A DNA stretch of 55,250 nt from Verrucomicrobiaceae bacterium (GTDB lineage: Bacteria > Verrucomicrobiota > Verrucomicrobiia > Verrucomicrobiales > Verrucomicrobiaceae), in the NCBI GenBank assembly GCA_016795375.1, contig JAEUHJ010000195.1, positions 1-55,250 of the forward strand. Direction: 5' to 3'. Numbering within the stretch: the stretch's first letter is position 1; every line of letters starts with the position of its first letter. This document shows, piece after piece, positions 44,072 to 52,438 of this stretch. The position numbers and the translations under genes are program-made. The notes below the pieces were generated by a model that was given only the letters and a program-made list of their open reading frames with translations, did no database searches and had not been told where the DNA came from.

Positions 44072-45199
44072 TCACCCGAGCGTGAATGCCGGCAGCTTCA
44101 CAATCTTGCCGCCTGCCATCGCGGACTCGTGGGCGCAAAGACCGACACAGGTCCAGTTGGCGGATTGGGTGGCGTTCGGGAAGGGCTGCCGTTTTTCAGC
44201 CAGCGCGGACGCGAACTCATGCGCGAGATGCGGATGGCTGCCGCCGTGACCACTGCCTTGCGTGAAGCTGAGATGCGTCTTCTTACCGAGATCGTAAACG
44301 CCCTTCGTGGTGAAGCGCCGGATCGGCGTCGGCAGGCGTCTGGCGAAATCAGGGGCCTTCACCAGCTTCGGAATCTTGTGTTCCGGCAGTTTGGCGCGGT
44401 GCATGACGAGCGGCTCATGCTCGACGAGCGGCCATTCGATGGAGGCCTTGTCGCCATACACGTCGATGCTCTCGCGATACTGGCGCGCGGTGTCGAACAG
44501 GCTGCGGATGATGCGCGCGCTCACATCGGTGCCCTTGAATTTGATGTGCGCGGTTTCGACCGCGAACGGGCTGCCGTAACACTTCTGCAGCTCCTTGCGC
44601 ACGGTGCCTGAGCCGAAGCAGCTCACATACTCGGCGGATTTGCCGATCAAACCGGCCACGGGGCCGACGCAGTGCGTGGCATACCACATCGGCGGCAGGC
44701 CGGGCCAGTAGTTCGGCCAGCCGTCCATGTCCTGCTGGTGCGAGGCCTGAACGAACTGCAATTTGCCGAGCCTGCCCTGGTCGAGCTGCTCCTTCATGAA
44801 CAGATACTCGCGGGCATAGACGACGGTCTCCATCATCATGTAGGAGAGACCGGTCTTGTTGACGAGGTCGCAGATTTTTTTGCAGTCCTCGATGTTCGTG
44901 GCCATCGGCACGGTGCAGGCGACGTGTTTGCCAGCTTTGAGGGCAGCGATGCTCATCCAACCGTGATCTGGAATGGGCGAGTTGATGTGCACCGCGTCGA
45001 TGTCGGGGTCCTTGAGCATCTCCTTGAAGTCGGTGTAGCGCACGTCCACGCCGAAAGCGTCACCAATGGTGTCGAGCTTCTTCGGATCGCGCTGGCAGAT
45101 GGCATGGCAGGCGGTCAGCGGGTGGCGCTGCCAGATGGGGATGAATTCCGCCCCGAATCCGAGGCCGACGACGGCGATGTTGATCTTTTTGTCAGGCAT
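44072..45199 (-). CDS. Gfo/Idh/MocA-family oxidoreductase (cytoplasmic)
   Basis: 375 aa from ATG 45199. N-terminal Rossmann domain with INIAVVGLGFGAEF, DPDIDAVHINSPIPDHG and the family EKP-type motif changed to CTVPMATN (K replaced). The C-terminal domain is an alpha/beta dimerisation fold ending in AHEFASALAEKRQPFPNATQSANWTC. Such enzymes oxidise or reduce sugars and inositols with NAD(P). The absence of the usual Lys in the EKP motif may alter activity. The gene is 111 bp or more from its neighbours and shares no obvious operon. Confidence 0.86.
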   Translation of the reverse strand: MPDKKINIAVVGLGFGAEFIPIWQRHPLTACHAICQRDPKKLDTIGDAFGVDVRYTDFKEMLKDPDIDAVHINSPIPDHGWMSIAALKAGKHVACTVPMATNIEDCKKICDLVNKTGLSYMMMETVVYAREYLFMKEQLDQGRLGKLQFVQASHQQDMDGWPNYWPGLPPMWYATHCVGPVAGLIGKSAEYVSCFGSGTVRKELQKCYGSPFAVETAHIKFKGTDVSARIIRSLFDTARQYRESIDVYGDKASIEWPLVEHEPLVMHRAKLPEHKIPKLVKAPDFARRLPTPIRRFTTKGVYDLGKKTHLSFTQGSGHGGSHPHLAHEFASALAEKRQPFPNATQSANWTCVGLCAHESAMAGGKIVKLPAFTLG

Positions 45200-45286
45200 G
45201 GTGGTTGGAAGGTTCGCGACTTTATAGGCGCGGGCGGCGGCCGGTGGGAAGGACAAAGTTTGGGGGGAATCGGACGGGCAATAATT

Positions 45287-45314
45287 CGGATTGCGGAATG
45301 CGGAATGTGGATTT
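45287..45314. repeat. 7-bp tandem repeat upstream of queA
   Basis: CGGATTG, CGGAATG, CGGAATG and TGGATTT lie in tandem (45287-45314), just before the likely queA start at 45326. The third unit contains an in-frame ATG (45305) that could act as an alternative start. Confidence 0.65.
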
Positions 45315-45325
45315 CAGAAGATGAA

Positions 45326-46306
45326 ATGCGCACCTCGGACTTCGACTATCACCTGCCGCCCGAATTGATCGCCAGCGAACCGCTGGCGGATCGTTCGGCG
45401 TCGCGGATGATGGTGCTGCATCGCGGTTCAGGGAGGATCGAGCATCGTTCTTTTCGCGAGATCGGGCAGTTCGTGTCGCGTGAGGCCGGAGACATGCTCG
45501 TTTTGAATGACACGCGGGTCGTTCCGGCGCGCTACTTCACGGATCGCGGCCATGAGGTGCTGCGGTTGCAGATTCTCGCGCCGACGCGCTGGCGCTGCAT
45601 GGTGAGACCTGGGAAAAAATTCCGTGTCGGCCACGAGGTGCCGGTTGGCGACGCCACCGGCCGCGTGATCGAGATTCTGGAGGAAACCGGCGACCGCATC
45701 ATCGAGTTCGACCGAGTCGTGGATGAATCGAAACACGGGCATCTGGCGCTGCCGCACTACATGGGCCGTGAGGACCAGCCCGCCGACCGTGAACGCTATC
45801 AAACCGTGTTCGCGAAGCAGGAAGGCTCCATCGCCGCGCCGACGGCGGGCCTGCATTTCACGCCGGAGGTGCTGCAAACGCTGCCGCGCACGTTTGTGAC
45901 GCTGCATGTCGGTGTCGGCACGTTCCAGCCGGTGAAAGTCGAGAACATCGCCGACCATAAGATGCACTCGGAGGTCTATGAAGTGTCCGAATCGACCGCC
46001 TCGGCGGTTCAGTCGGCGAAACGCGTCATTCCCGTCGGCACGACGGCCCTGCGCACCCTGGAGACCGTCGCCCGCGATCATGGCCGCGTCATCGCCACTC
46101 ATGGCAGCACGGACATCTTCATTCACCCTGGTTTCCAATTCCGCGCCGCCGGCGGCCTGCTGACAAACTTCCATCTGCCGAAATCGACTCTCATCATGCT
46201 GGTCCGCGCCTTCGCGGGCAAAGAACTGACGATGCATGCCTACGACGAGGCGATTCGTGAACGCTACCGATTCTTCAGCTACGGCGACTGCATGCTGATC
46301 GTGTGA
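45326..46306 (+). CDS. queA: S-adenosylmethionine:tRNA ribosyltransferase-isomerase
   Basis: 326 aa from ATG 45326 (MRTSDFDYHLPPELIASEPL, the normal QueA N terminus); ATG 45305 is an alternative. Motifs: MLVLNDTRVVPAR, HYMGREDQPADRERYQTVFAKQEGSIAAPTAGLHFTPE, HVGVGTFQPV, HSEVYEVSE, VGTTALRTLE, FIHPGFQFRAAGGLLTNFHLPKSTLIMLVRAFAG. QueA makes epoxyqueuosine in tRNAs with GUN anticodons. The 3' end is one base from the convergent DMFase-like gene. Confidence 0.97.
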   Translation: MRTSDFDYHLPPELIASEPLADRSASRMMVLHRGSGRIEHRSFREIGQFVSREAGDMLVLNDTRVVPARYFTDRGHEVLRLQILAPTRWRCMVRPGKKFRVGHEVPVGDATGRVIEILEETGDRIIEFDRVVDESKHGHLALPHYMGREDQPADRERYQTVFAKQEGSIAAPTAGLHFTPEVLQTLPRTFVTLHVGVGTFQPVKVENIADHKMHSEVYEVSESTASAVQSAKRVIPVGTTALRTLETVARDHGRVIATHGSTDIFIHPGFQFRAAGGLLTNFHLPKSTLIMLVRAFAGKELTMHAYDEAIRERYRFFSYGDCMLIV

Positions 46307-46307
46307 G

Positions 46308-47813
46308 TCAGCCAAGCGCTTTTTTCAGCGCATTCGCCGTGATTCGCTGCACGCGCTCATCCGGCCCATGCGGCCGTGAGTAGTGGCTCCAGGGGATCAT
46401 GTGGCCTGGAGGATCGGCGAGGCCCTGATTCCAGAAAATGGTGGAGGCGTTGAAGACGATGTTTTTCCCCGGGCCTTCGAAGACGGTGGCCGCGTATCTG
46501 CCAAGGCGGGTGCCGCCGGCCCAGACGTTGCCTTCGGCGATGACTTCGAGTCCTTCGCGCGCGGTGTCGGGATCGCCGTGGAATTCCCAGCCGACGAGGC
46601 CGGGGATGCTGTCTCCCTTCTTCATGCCGGTGCCTTCAAAGAGCCAGTGATCAGGCTGCACACAGGTCCAGTCGCCGCCGCCGTTGAAGGGAACGATCGT
46701 GCGTGCGCCGATGATGTCGCGCTCATCAGGCCCGGGATTCTCAAAGGGGCCGAGAATCTTCGCGTAGGCTTCCTTTTCCTCCTCGCGGAACTCGCCGTAG
46801 CAGGTCTCGCGCGTGAGACGGCGGTTGGCATCGCCTTTCGCATTCGCCGTGAAGGGCGTGACCATGTAAACGTCGTTTGCCGAGAGCCAGAGCACGCTGA
46901 GCCCGCCGGCGATGGCTTGTTTGACGTTTTGAAACTGCCGCACGTCCCAATATTCGTCGTGGCCGGCGCTGATCAGAGCCTTCGCGCGGCTCAAATTCGC
47001 GGGATCGAGGTTGTCGGCATTCGAGCAGTAGGTGACGTCGTAACCCTCTTTTTCGAGCCAGTAGCACAGCGGGTATTCCCAGAGCAAAAACTCGCCGCTG
47101 CCAACGCTCAGCGGATTCTCGAAGATCTGGATGTATTTGCCGTAGGGCCGGTCAAAGCTGACGCTGACTCCAGGCGCATGGGCGGCGCGCGGATCGGTGT
47201 AGAGGGATTCATTCACCGGCCAGCGGTTGTAGGCCTGCCAGGTGTTGTCGCTGCACTGGAACAGGATGCCGGCTGGACGGTCGTCTTTGACGATGAAGAT
47301 GACGTAACTCTGCCAGTAGGGCCTGTCTGCCGTGTCAGGAAGAGTGGTGAGCCGGCCGAGATACACGCCACTGGGCCAGTCGGCTGGAATGACGAGTGTG
47401 GTGGATGCCTGCCATTGGCATTCGCGAAGGCGCTTCTCTCCCATCTCGGGCACGCGCTGCTCTTTGCCATCAAAGGGGCCGAGGGTGGTCATCAAGCGCG
47501 AACCCGCGCCGCCGTAGTAACCCATGCGGAAGATGTCGATGGTGAATCTGACGGCAGGTTTGGTGCTGACGAAGATGTCGAGTTTCTCTCCGGCTTTCAC
47601 CGACTGGCGCGAGCAATAGCCTTCGATCAAGGAGGTGCGGTAGGACTTCGCATCATCCGGCATCATGCGGGTGAGCTGGAAGCTCGCACCGGCCCTGGTG
47701 TTTTCGGCCTTGATGAGATCCGGATGCGGATTTGGAGAGGGGGCGGACAAGAGCGTCCGCGTTCCCGCGGCGGCGGCGGCGCTGGTGGTCTTGAGGAAAT
47801 CTCTACGGTCCAT
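46308..47813 (-). CDS. Tat-exported N,N-dimethylformamidase beta-subunit-like protein
   Basis: 501 aa from ATG 47813. The N terminus MDRRDFLKTTSAAAAAG is a twin-Arg signal. The body matches the DMFA large-subunit C-terminal domain family: FTIDIFRMGYYGGAGSRLM, WPSGVYLGRLTT, YVIFIVKDDRPAGILFQCSDNTWQAYNRW, DRPYGKYIQIFENPL, LISAGHDEYWDVRQF and SANDVYMVTPF. In Paracoccus-type DMFase the family uses iron bound by Tyr and Glu residues. Many bacterial members are uncharacterised and unlikely to act on dimethylformamide. It is divergent from the acetylesterase gene across only 34 bp. Confidence 0.82.
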   Translation of the reverse strand: MDRRDFLKTTSAAAAAGTRTLLSAPSPNPHPDLIKAENTRAGASFQLTRMMPDDAKSYRTSLIEGYCSRQSVKAGEKLDIFVSTKPAVRFTIDIFRMGYYGGAGSRLMTTLGPFDGKEQRVPEMGEKRLRECQWQASTTLVIPADWPSGVYLGRLTTLPDTADRPYWQSYVIFIVKDDRPAGILFQCSDNTWQAYNRWPVNESLYTDPRAAHAPGVSVSFDRPYGKYIQIFENPLSVGSGEFLLWEYPLCYWLEKEGYDVTYCSNADNLDPANLSRAKALISAGHDEYWDVRQFQNVKQAIAGGLSVLWLSANDVYMVTPFTANAKGDANRRLTRETCYGEFREEEKEAYAKILGPFENPGPDERDIIGARTIVPFNGGGDWTCVQPDHWLFEGTGMKKGDSIPGLVGWEFHGDPDTAREGLEVIAEGNVWAGGTRLGRYAATVFEGPGKNIVFNASTIFWNQGLADPPGHMIPWSHYSRPHGPDERVQRITANALKKALG

Positions 47814-47847
47814 GATCGGGAGACCAACGTGATCGCGTTCTGTTTTC

Positions 47848-49689
47848 ATGCGCTTTGCCGCCATTTTGCCCATCGTTCTTCTCTGTTCGATCCCGACGGC
47901 CCATGCCCAGGTCAAAGTCGTCATCGCCGGGGATTCCACGGTCGCCAGTTATCCCAAACCGCCGGAGGGCCGCCCGGCCCTGGCAGGCTGGGGGCAGATG
48001 CTCGGAGAGTTCCTGACGAAAGCCACGGTCGTGAACCACGCGCGTAGCGGCACGAGCACGAAGAGCTTTCGCGACCTCGGCCTGTGGGATCGCGTGCTGG
48101 GGGAGAAAGGCGCGTGGGTGCTGATCCAGTTCGGACACAACGACCAGAAAAGCGACCCGAAACGCCACACCGACCCGGCCACGACCTACCGGGACAATCT
48201 CAAAGCCTTCATCCGCGACGTGCGCGCCCGCGGCGGAAAGCCTGTGCTCGTCACCTCCGTGGCGCGCCGCATCTATGTGGATGGGAGGATGACCACCACG
48301 CTCGCGCCGTATGCCGAGGCGGCGAAGGCGGCCGGCAAGGAGATGCAGGTGCCGGTGATCGACCTTCACAGCGCCAGCTTCGCGTTGTTTGACCAGATGG
48401 GCGAAAAATTCTGCCAGCTCTACGGCCCCTCGTTGACGGACAAGGCGCACTTTTCCACCACGGGCGCGCGGATGATCGCACGATTGGTGGCCGAGGGGCT
48501 CGATCGCGAGGTGCCGGAGCTGCGCCCGCATCTGCAATTGCTGCCGCCGATGCCAGAAAGCGTACCGTTTGAACTGAACCGCCTCATTGTCTCCGAAGGC
48601 TACGATGGCAGTACCTGCTGGGTTCATCCGCGTGCGGGTGCGATCCCAGGACCGCAGCCGTCCGTGGTGCTCACGATGCAGAAACTCCTCCTGACCGGCA
48701 GCGATGTGTTTTACGCGCTGAATGACACACGCAGTGTCGACCTCGGCAAAACCTGGAATCCGATCAAGGAGCATGGGCACACGCTGGGGCGGCGAAACGA
48801 ACCGGAAGGTGTCGTGGTGGCCGCCTGCGACTTCACCCCGAAGTGGCACGCCAAAAGCCGCAGGCTCCTCGGCATCGGCCACACCGTGCGCTACAGCGGC
48901 GACGCGGTCATCCACGACCGCAAACGCGAAACCGCATGGTCCGTCTATGATGACAAAACGCGCCAGTGGAGCGCGTGGACGACGCTGGAGATGCCGGACG
49001 AGCCGCAGTTTCACAGCGCGGGCGCGGGTAGTGTGCAGCGCGTCGATCTCGACAACGGTGACATCCTGCTGCCAATCTATTTCAAAGGAAAGGCCGACAA
49101 ATACTACTCCGTCACCGTCCTGCGCTGCACCTTTGACGACACGAAGCTGGCGTATCGCGAGCACGGCGACGTGCTGACGCTGGAATCCGGGCGCGGCGTG
49201 TATGAACCCTCCATCATCCGCTGCGGCAGCCGCTTTTACCTCACCCTGCGCAACGACACGGCCGGTTACGTCTCCGTGAGCGACGATGGCCTGCATTTCA
49301 CCCAACCGGCGATGTGGTGCTGGGAGGACGGCAGCGAACTGGGCAACTACAACACGCAGCAGCACTGGGTGACGCATGGCGGGCGGCTGTATCTGGTTTA
49401 CACCCGCAATGGCGCGCACAACGACCACGTCTTCCGCCACCGCGCGCCGCTCTTCATGGCGGAGGTGAACAAAGACACCCTGCGCGTGAGGCGCGAGACC
49501 GAAGTCGTTCTCGTGCCGGATCGCGGCGCGCGCCTGGGAAACTTCGGCGTGTGCGATGTCGGCGGAAAAGAGACCTGGGTCACTGTGGCCGAATGGATGC
49601 AGACCTGGGGGCCGAACATCGTCATCAAACCCGGCCACCCGCTCGGCGCGAACAATCGTGTGCATGCGGTGCGTATCCTGTGGAAGTAA
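47848..49689 (+). CDS. Exported SGNH acetylesterase fused to sialidase-like propeller
   Basis: 613 aa. Signal peptide (1-20). Residues 21-225 are a rhamnogalacturonan-acetylesterase-type SGNH domain: Ser30 in AGDSTVASY, block III Asn98 in FGHNDQ, and the Asp198-His201 pair in TDKAHFS. Residues about 235-613 form a beta-propeller resembling sialidase/BNR or exo-alpha-sialidase domains, with DGSTCWVHPRAGAI, YEPSIIRCGSRFYLTLRNDTAGYVSVSDDGLHF and LYLVYTRNGAHNDHVF. The combination would deacetylate and cleave or bind acidic glycans. Substrate unknown. Confidence 0.84.
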   Translation: MRFAAILPIVLLCSIPTAHAQVKVVIAGDSTVASYPKPPEGRPALAGWGQMLGEFLTKATVVNHARSGTSTKSFRDLGLWDRVLGEKGAWVLIQFGHNDQKSDPKRHTDPATTYRDNLKAFIRDVRARGGKPVLVTSVARRIYVDGRMTTTLAPYAEAAKAAGKEMQVPVIDLHSASFALFDQMGEKFCQLYGPSLTDKAHFSTTGARMIARLVAEGLDREVPELRPHLQLLPPMPESVPFELNRLIVSEGYDGSTCWVHPRAGAIPGPQPSVVLTMQKLLLTGSDVFYALNDTRSVDLGKTWNPIKEHGHTLGRRNEPEGVVVAACDFTPKWHAKSRRLLGIGHTVRYSGDAVIHDRKRETAWSVYDDKTRQWSAWTTLEMPDEPQFHSAGAGSVQRVDLDNGDILLPIYFKGKADKYYSVTVLRCTFDDTKLAYREHGDVLTLESGRGVYEPSIIRCGSRFYLTLRNDTAGYVSVSDDGLHFTQPAMWCWEDGSELGNYNTQQHWVTHGGRLYLVYTRNGAHNDHVFRHRAPLFMAEVNKDTLRVRRETEVVLVPDRGARLGNFGVCDVGGKETWVTVAEWMQTWGPNIVIKPGHPLGANNRVHAVRILWK

Positions 49690-49702
49690 CTTGCCGCCTT
49701 GC

Positions 49703-50596
49703 ATGCCCCTCCACCTCGCCAGTCGCCGTCAATTCATCACCCGCCTCGGCGCCATCGTCGCGCTGACACATGCTGAATCGCCCGCTGCGGAGGTGGACGA
49801 GGACTGGATCGCCGTCCTGAACGACACGCACATCGGCGCCCGGCATCCGGAGACCGCGTCCATCCCGGCCAACCTGCGAACCACCGTCTCCTGGCTGCTG
49901 TCGCAGCCGAAGCGCCCGGCGGCGGTCATCATCAATGGCGATCTCGCTTTGCGGGATGGCAAGGCCGGCGACTACGGGCACTTTGCGCGCCTGATCACCC
50001 CGCTGCGTGAAGCAGGCGTGCCGCTGCACCTCACAATGGGCAATCACGATGATCGCGCCGTGTTTTACGACGTGCTGAAAAGCGAGAAGCCGCGCGCGCC
50101 AGTCGTGGAGGCACGCCATGTCGGCATTGTCCCCCTGCCCCGCGCGAATCTTTTCCTGCTCGACTCGTTGAAGCAAACGATGATCTCCCAAGGCGTCCTC
50201 GGCGGGACGCAGCGTCAATGGCTCGCCAAAGAACTCGATGCGCGCGCGGACAAGCCCGCCCTCGTCTTCGCGCATCACAATCCACGCCTCGGCGGGAATC
50301 CCCGGAACTTCCCCGGCGGACTGGAGGACTCGGAGGAGTTGTGGCGGATCCTCGCCGCCCGCAAGCATGTGAAAGCCTATGTCCACGGCCACATTCATCA
50401 CCGCAGTTTCGCCGCGCATGAGGGCATCCACATCCTCAACACGCCAGCCACAAGCTACGTCGCCGACAAGAAGACCTCCGCCACCGGCTGGACGATGCTG
50501 CGGATCGCGGATGACGGCGCCGAGTTCACAACGCACACGCATCAGCCTGATCATGCGTGGAATGGTGCCCGTGAAGCCTTGAAATGGCGGGTCTGA
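49703..50596 (+). CDS. Exported metallophosphoesterase
   Basis: 297 aa from ATG 49703, 13 bp after the acetylesterase-sialidase gene. The N terminus SRRQFITRLGAIVALTHA is a Tat-like signal. The calcineurin-type motifs are complete: LNDTHIG (Asp41, His43), INGDLA, MGNHDDR, FAHHNPR and VHGHIHHR. It hydrolyses phosphoesters outside the cytoplasm; the substrate could be a nucleotide or phosphodiester. Probably co-transcribed with the upstream gene. Confidence 0.9.
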   Translation: MPLHLASRRQFITRLGAIVALTHAESPAAEVDEDWIAVLNDTHIGARHPETASIPANLRTTVSWLLSQPKRPAAVIINGDLALRDGKAGDYGHFARLITPLREAGVPLHLTMGNHDDRAVFYDVLKSEKPRAPVVEARHVGIVPLPRANLFLLDSLKQTMISQGVLGGTQRQWLAKELDARADKPALVFAHHNPRLGGNPRNFPGGLEDSEELWRILAARKHVKAYVHGHIHHRSFAAHEGIHILNTPATSYVADKKTSATGWTMLRIADDGAEFTTHTHQPDHAWNGAREALKWRV

Positions 50597-50622
50597 GGCA
50601 GCGCCCCACCCTGATTTCAGGA

Positions 50623-50696
50623 TGGTTGCCTCACAAGGATTCGAACCTTGAATAACAGATTCAGAATCTGCTGTGTTACCATTACACCATGAGGCA
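50623..50696 (-). tRNA. tRNA-Gln (anticodon CUG)
   Basis: Minus-strand cloverleaf: acceptor TGCCTCA/TGAGGCA, D arm GTG..CAC, anticodon stem GCAGA/TCTGT with loop TTCTGAA (anticodon CTG, Gln), T arm CAAGG/CCTTG with loop TTCGAAT, discriminator A, encoded CCA. It shares D, T and variable-arm layout with tRNA-Gln(UUG) at 2098-2171, so the two are paralogous. Confidence 0.96.
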
Positions 50697-50863
50697 GTGG
50701 TCGGAGGGGCGCGATAGTAGAGACTCCGGCGCGGCTTTCAAGTGATGTGAAAGGCTTTTTTCGCCGCCCATCCTCCACCCGCTCCGGGCGAGGCGGCAGC
50801 AAGACGCAAATAATACTTCCCAGCCCGGAGGCCAGCCGCTAGTTTTCTCGTTTTTCCATTCCC

Positions 50864-52318
50864 ATGAATTCCCTCTTCCGCACCAAACCAATCGAGCGCC
50901 TCCAGGCCGAGGCCGGCGACGACTCCCATGGCCTGAAACGCGTGCTGACGCGCACCAGTCTCATCTCGCTGGGCATCGGCGCGGTCATCGGCACCGGCAT
51001 CTTCGTGCTGACGGGACATGCGGCGGCGGATTTCGCCGGGCCGGCGGTGGCGCTGTCGTATGTGCTCTCGGGCATCGGCTGCCTCTTCGCCGGCCTTTGC
51101 TACGCGGAGTACGCGGCGTCGATCCCCATCGCGGGCAGCGCCTACACCTACACTTACGCGACGTTGGGGGAGCTCATGGCGTGGATCATCGGCTGGGATC
51201 TGATCCTGGAGTATCTCTTCGCCGCTTCGACGGTGGCGGTGGGGTGGTCGAAGTATTTCATCTACTTCATGAAGGACGCCTTCGGCATCCACCTGCCGGA
51301 GCACCTGTGCCGCGCGCCGCTGGACTATGTGGACGGGCACATCGTGCAGACGGCCCACACCATGAACATCCCGGCCATGCTGCTGGTGTGGGTGATCACG
51401 GTGCTGCTGGTCATCGGCATCAAAGAGAGCGCGCGCTTCAACAACATCATGGTCGTCATCAAGGTGACGATCATCCTCATGATCATCGGCATCGGCTGGG
51501 GTTACATCAACTGGGACAATCTCACGCCCTTCATCCCGGAGAACACGGGCGAGTTGGGCAAATATGGCTGGAGCGGCGTGGGCAAGGGCGCGGCGGTGAT
51601 CTTTTTCGCCTACATCGGCTTCGACGCGGTCTCGACGGCGGCGCAGGAGACGAAGAATCCGCAGAAGGACATGTTCTGGGGCATGATCGGCTCGCTGGCC
51701 ATCTGCGGGGTGCTGTTTGTCGGTGTCTCCATCGTGGTCTGCGGCATGGTCAGCTACAAGGAGCTGCATGTGGACGCGCCGGTGGTCTATGCGTTCGAGA
51801 AAGCGGCCGGTGACGGCCTGAAATGGCTGCGTCTGGCGGTGGAGCTCGCGGTGCTGGCGGGCCTGAGCTCGGTGATCCTCGTACTGTTGATGGGACAGCC
51901 GCGGGTGTTCTTCAGCATGGCCAAGGACGGCCTGCTCCCGGCCTTCTTTGCGAAGGTGCATCCGAAATTCGGCACGCCGCACATCACAACCATCATCACC
52001 GGCATCCTCTGCTCCCTGCTGGCCGGATTCCTGCCGCTGAATCTGCTGGGCGAGCTGGTGTCCATCGGCACGTTGCTGGCCTTCGCCGTCGTGTGCGTGG
52101 GCATCATCGTCCTGCGCAAGACCCGTCCGGACATGCCGCGTCCCTACCGCACCCCCTGGGTGCCGCTGGTGCCGGTTCTCGGCGCGGGCCTCTGCATTCT
52201 GCAATCCGTACTGCTCCCGGCTGACACCTGGCTGCGTCTCATCGTCTGGATGGGCCTGGGACTGGTGGTTTACTTCTTGTACGGCCGCCATCACAGCCGC
52301 TTGAAACAGCCCTCCTGA
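50864..52318 (+). CDS. APC-family amino acid permease
   Basis: 484 aa with about 12 membrane helices. The first helix carries LISLGIGAVIGTGIFVLTG, the family's unwound substrate-binding GxG segment. PIAGSAYTYTYATLGELMAWIIGWDLILEY and VIFFAYIGFDAVSTAAQETKNPQKDMFWGMIGSL are the cationic amino acid transporter (CAT/YfnA) subgroup patterns. It imports an amino acid, possibly basic or neutral. No regulator lies beside it. Confidence 0.92.
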   Translation: MNSLFRTKPIERLQAEAGDDSHGLKRVLTRTSLISLGIGAVIGTGIFVLTGHAAADFAGPAVALSYVLSGIGCLFAGLCYAEYAASIPIAGSAYTYTYATLGELMAWIIGWDLILEYLFAASTVAVGWSKYFIYFMKDAFGIHLPEHLCRAPLDYVDGHIVQTAHTMNIPAMLLVWVITVLLVIGIKESARFNNIMVVIKVTIILMIIGIGWGYINWDNLTPFIPENTGELGKYGWSGVGKGAAVIFFAYIGFDAVSTAAQETKNPQKDMFWGMIGSLAICGVLFVGVSIVVCGMVSYKELHVDAPVVYAFEKAAGDGLKWLRLAVELAVLAGLSSVILVLLMGQPRVFFSMAKDGLLPAFFAKVHPKFGTPHITTIITGILCSLLAGFLPLNLLGELVSIGTLLAFAVVCVGIIVLRKTRPDMPRPYRTPWVPLVPVLGAGLCILQSVLLPADTWLRLIVWMGLGLVVYFLYGRHHSRLKQPS

Positions 52319-52438
52319 GCGCGAGGTGCCAAAAATTGTGCGCACCTTGCCTTCAAACACGTTCCAGCGTGTGAACCGCCTTTTTCATTGCGTTCATTCT
52401 TCCCTCGCCGCTATCTTCGCGGCCCCCAACCTCACATC

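Noticed and set aside
47803..49704. 633-codon minus-strand open frame opposite the acetylesterase-sialidase gene
   Set aside because: Antisense to a protein with signal peptide and complete SGNH motifs; sequence has no domain signature.
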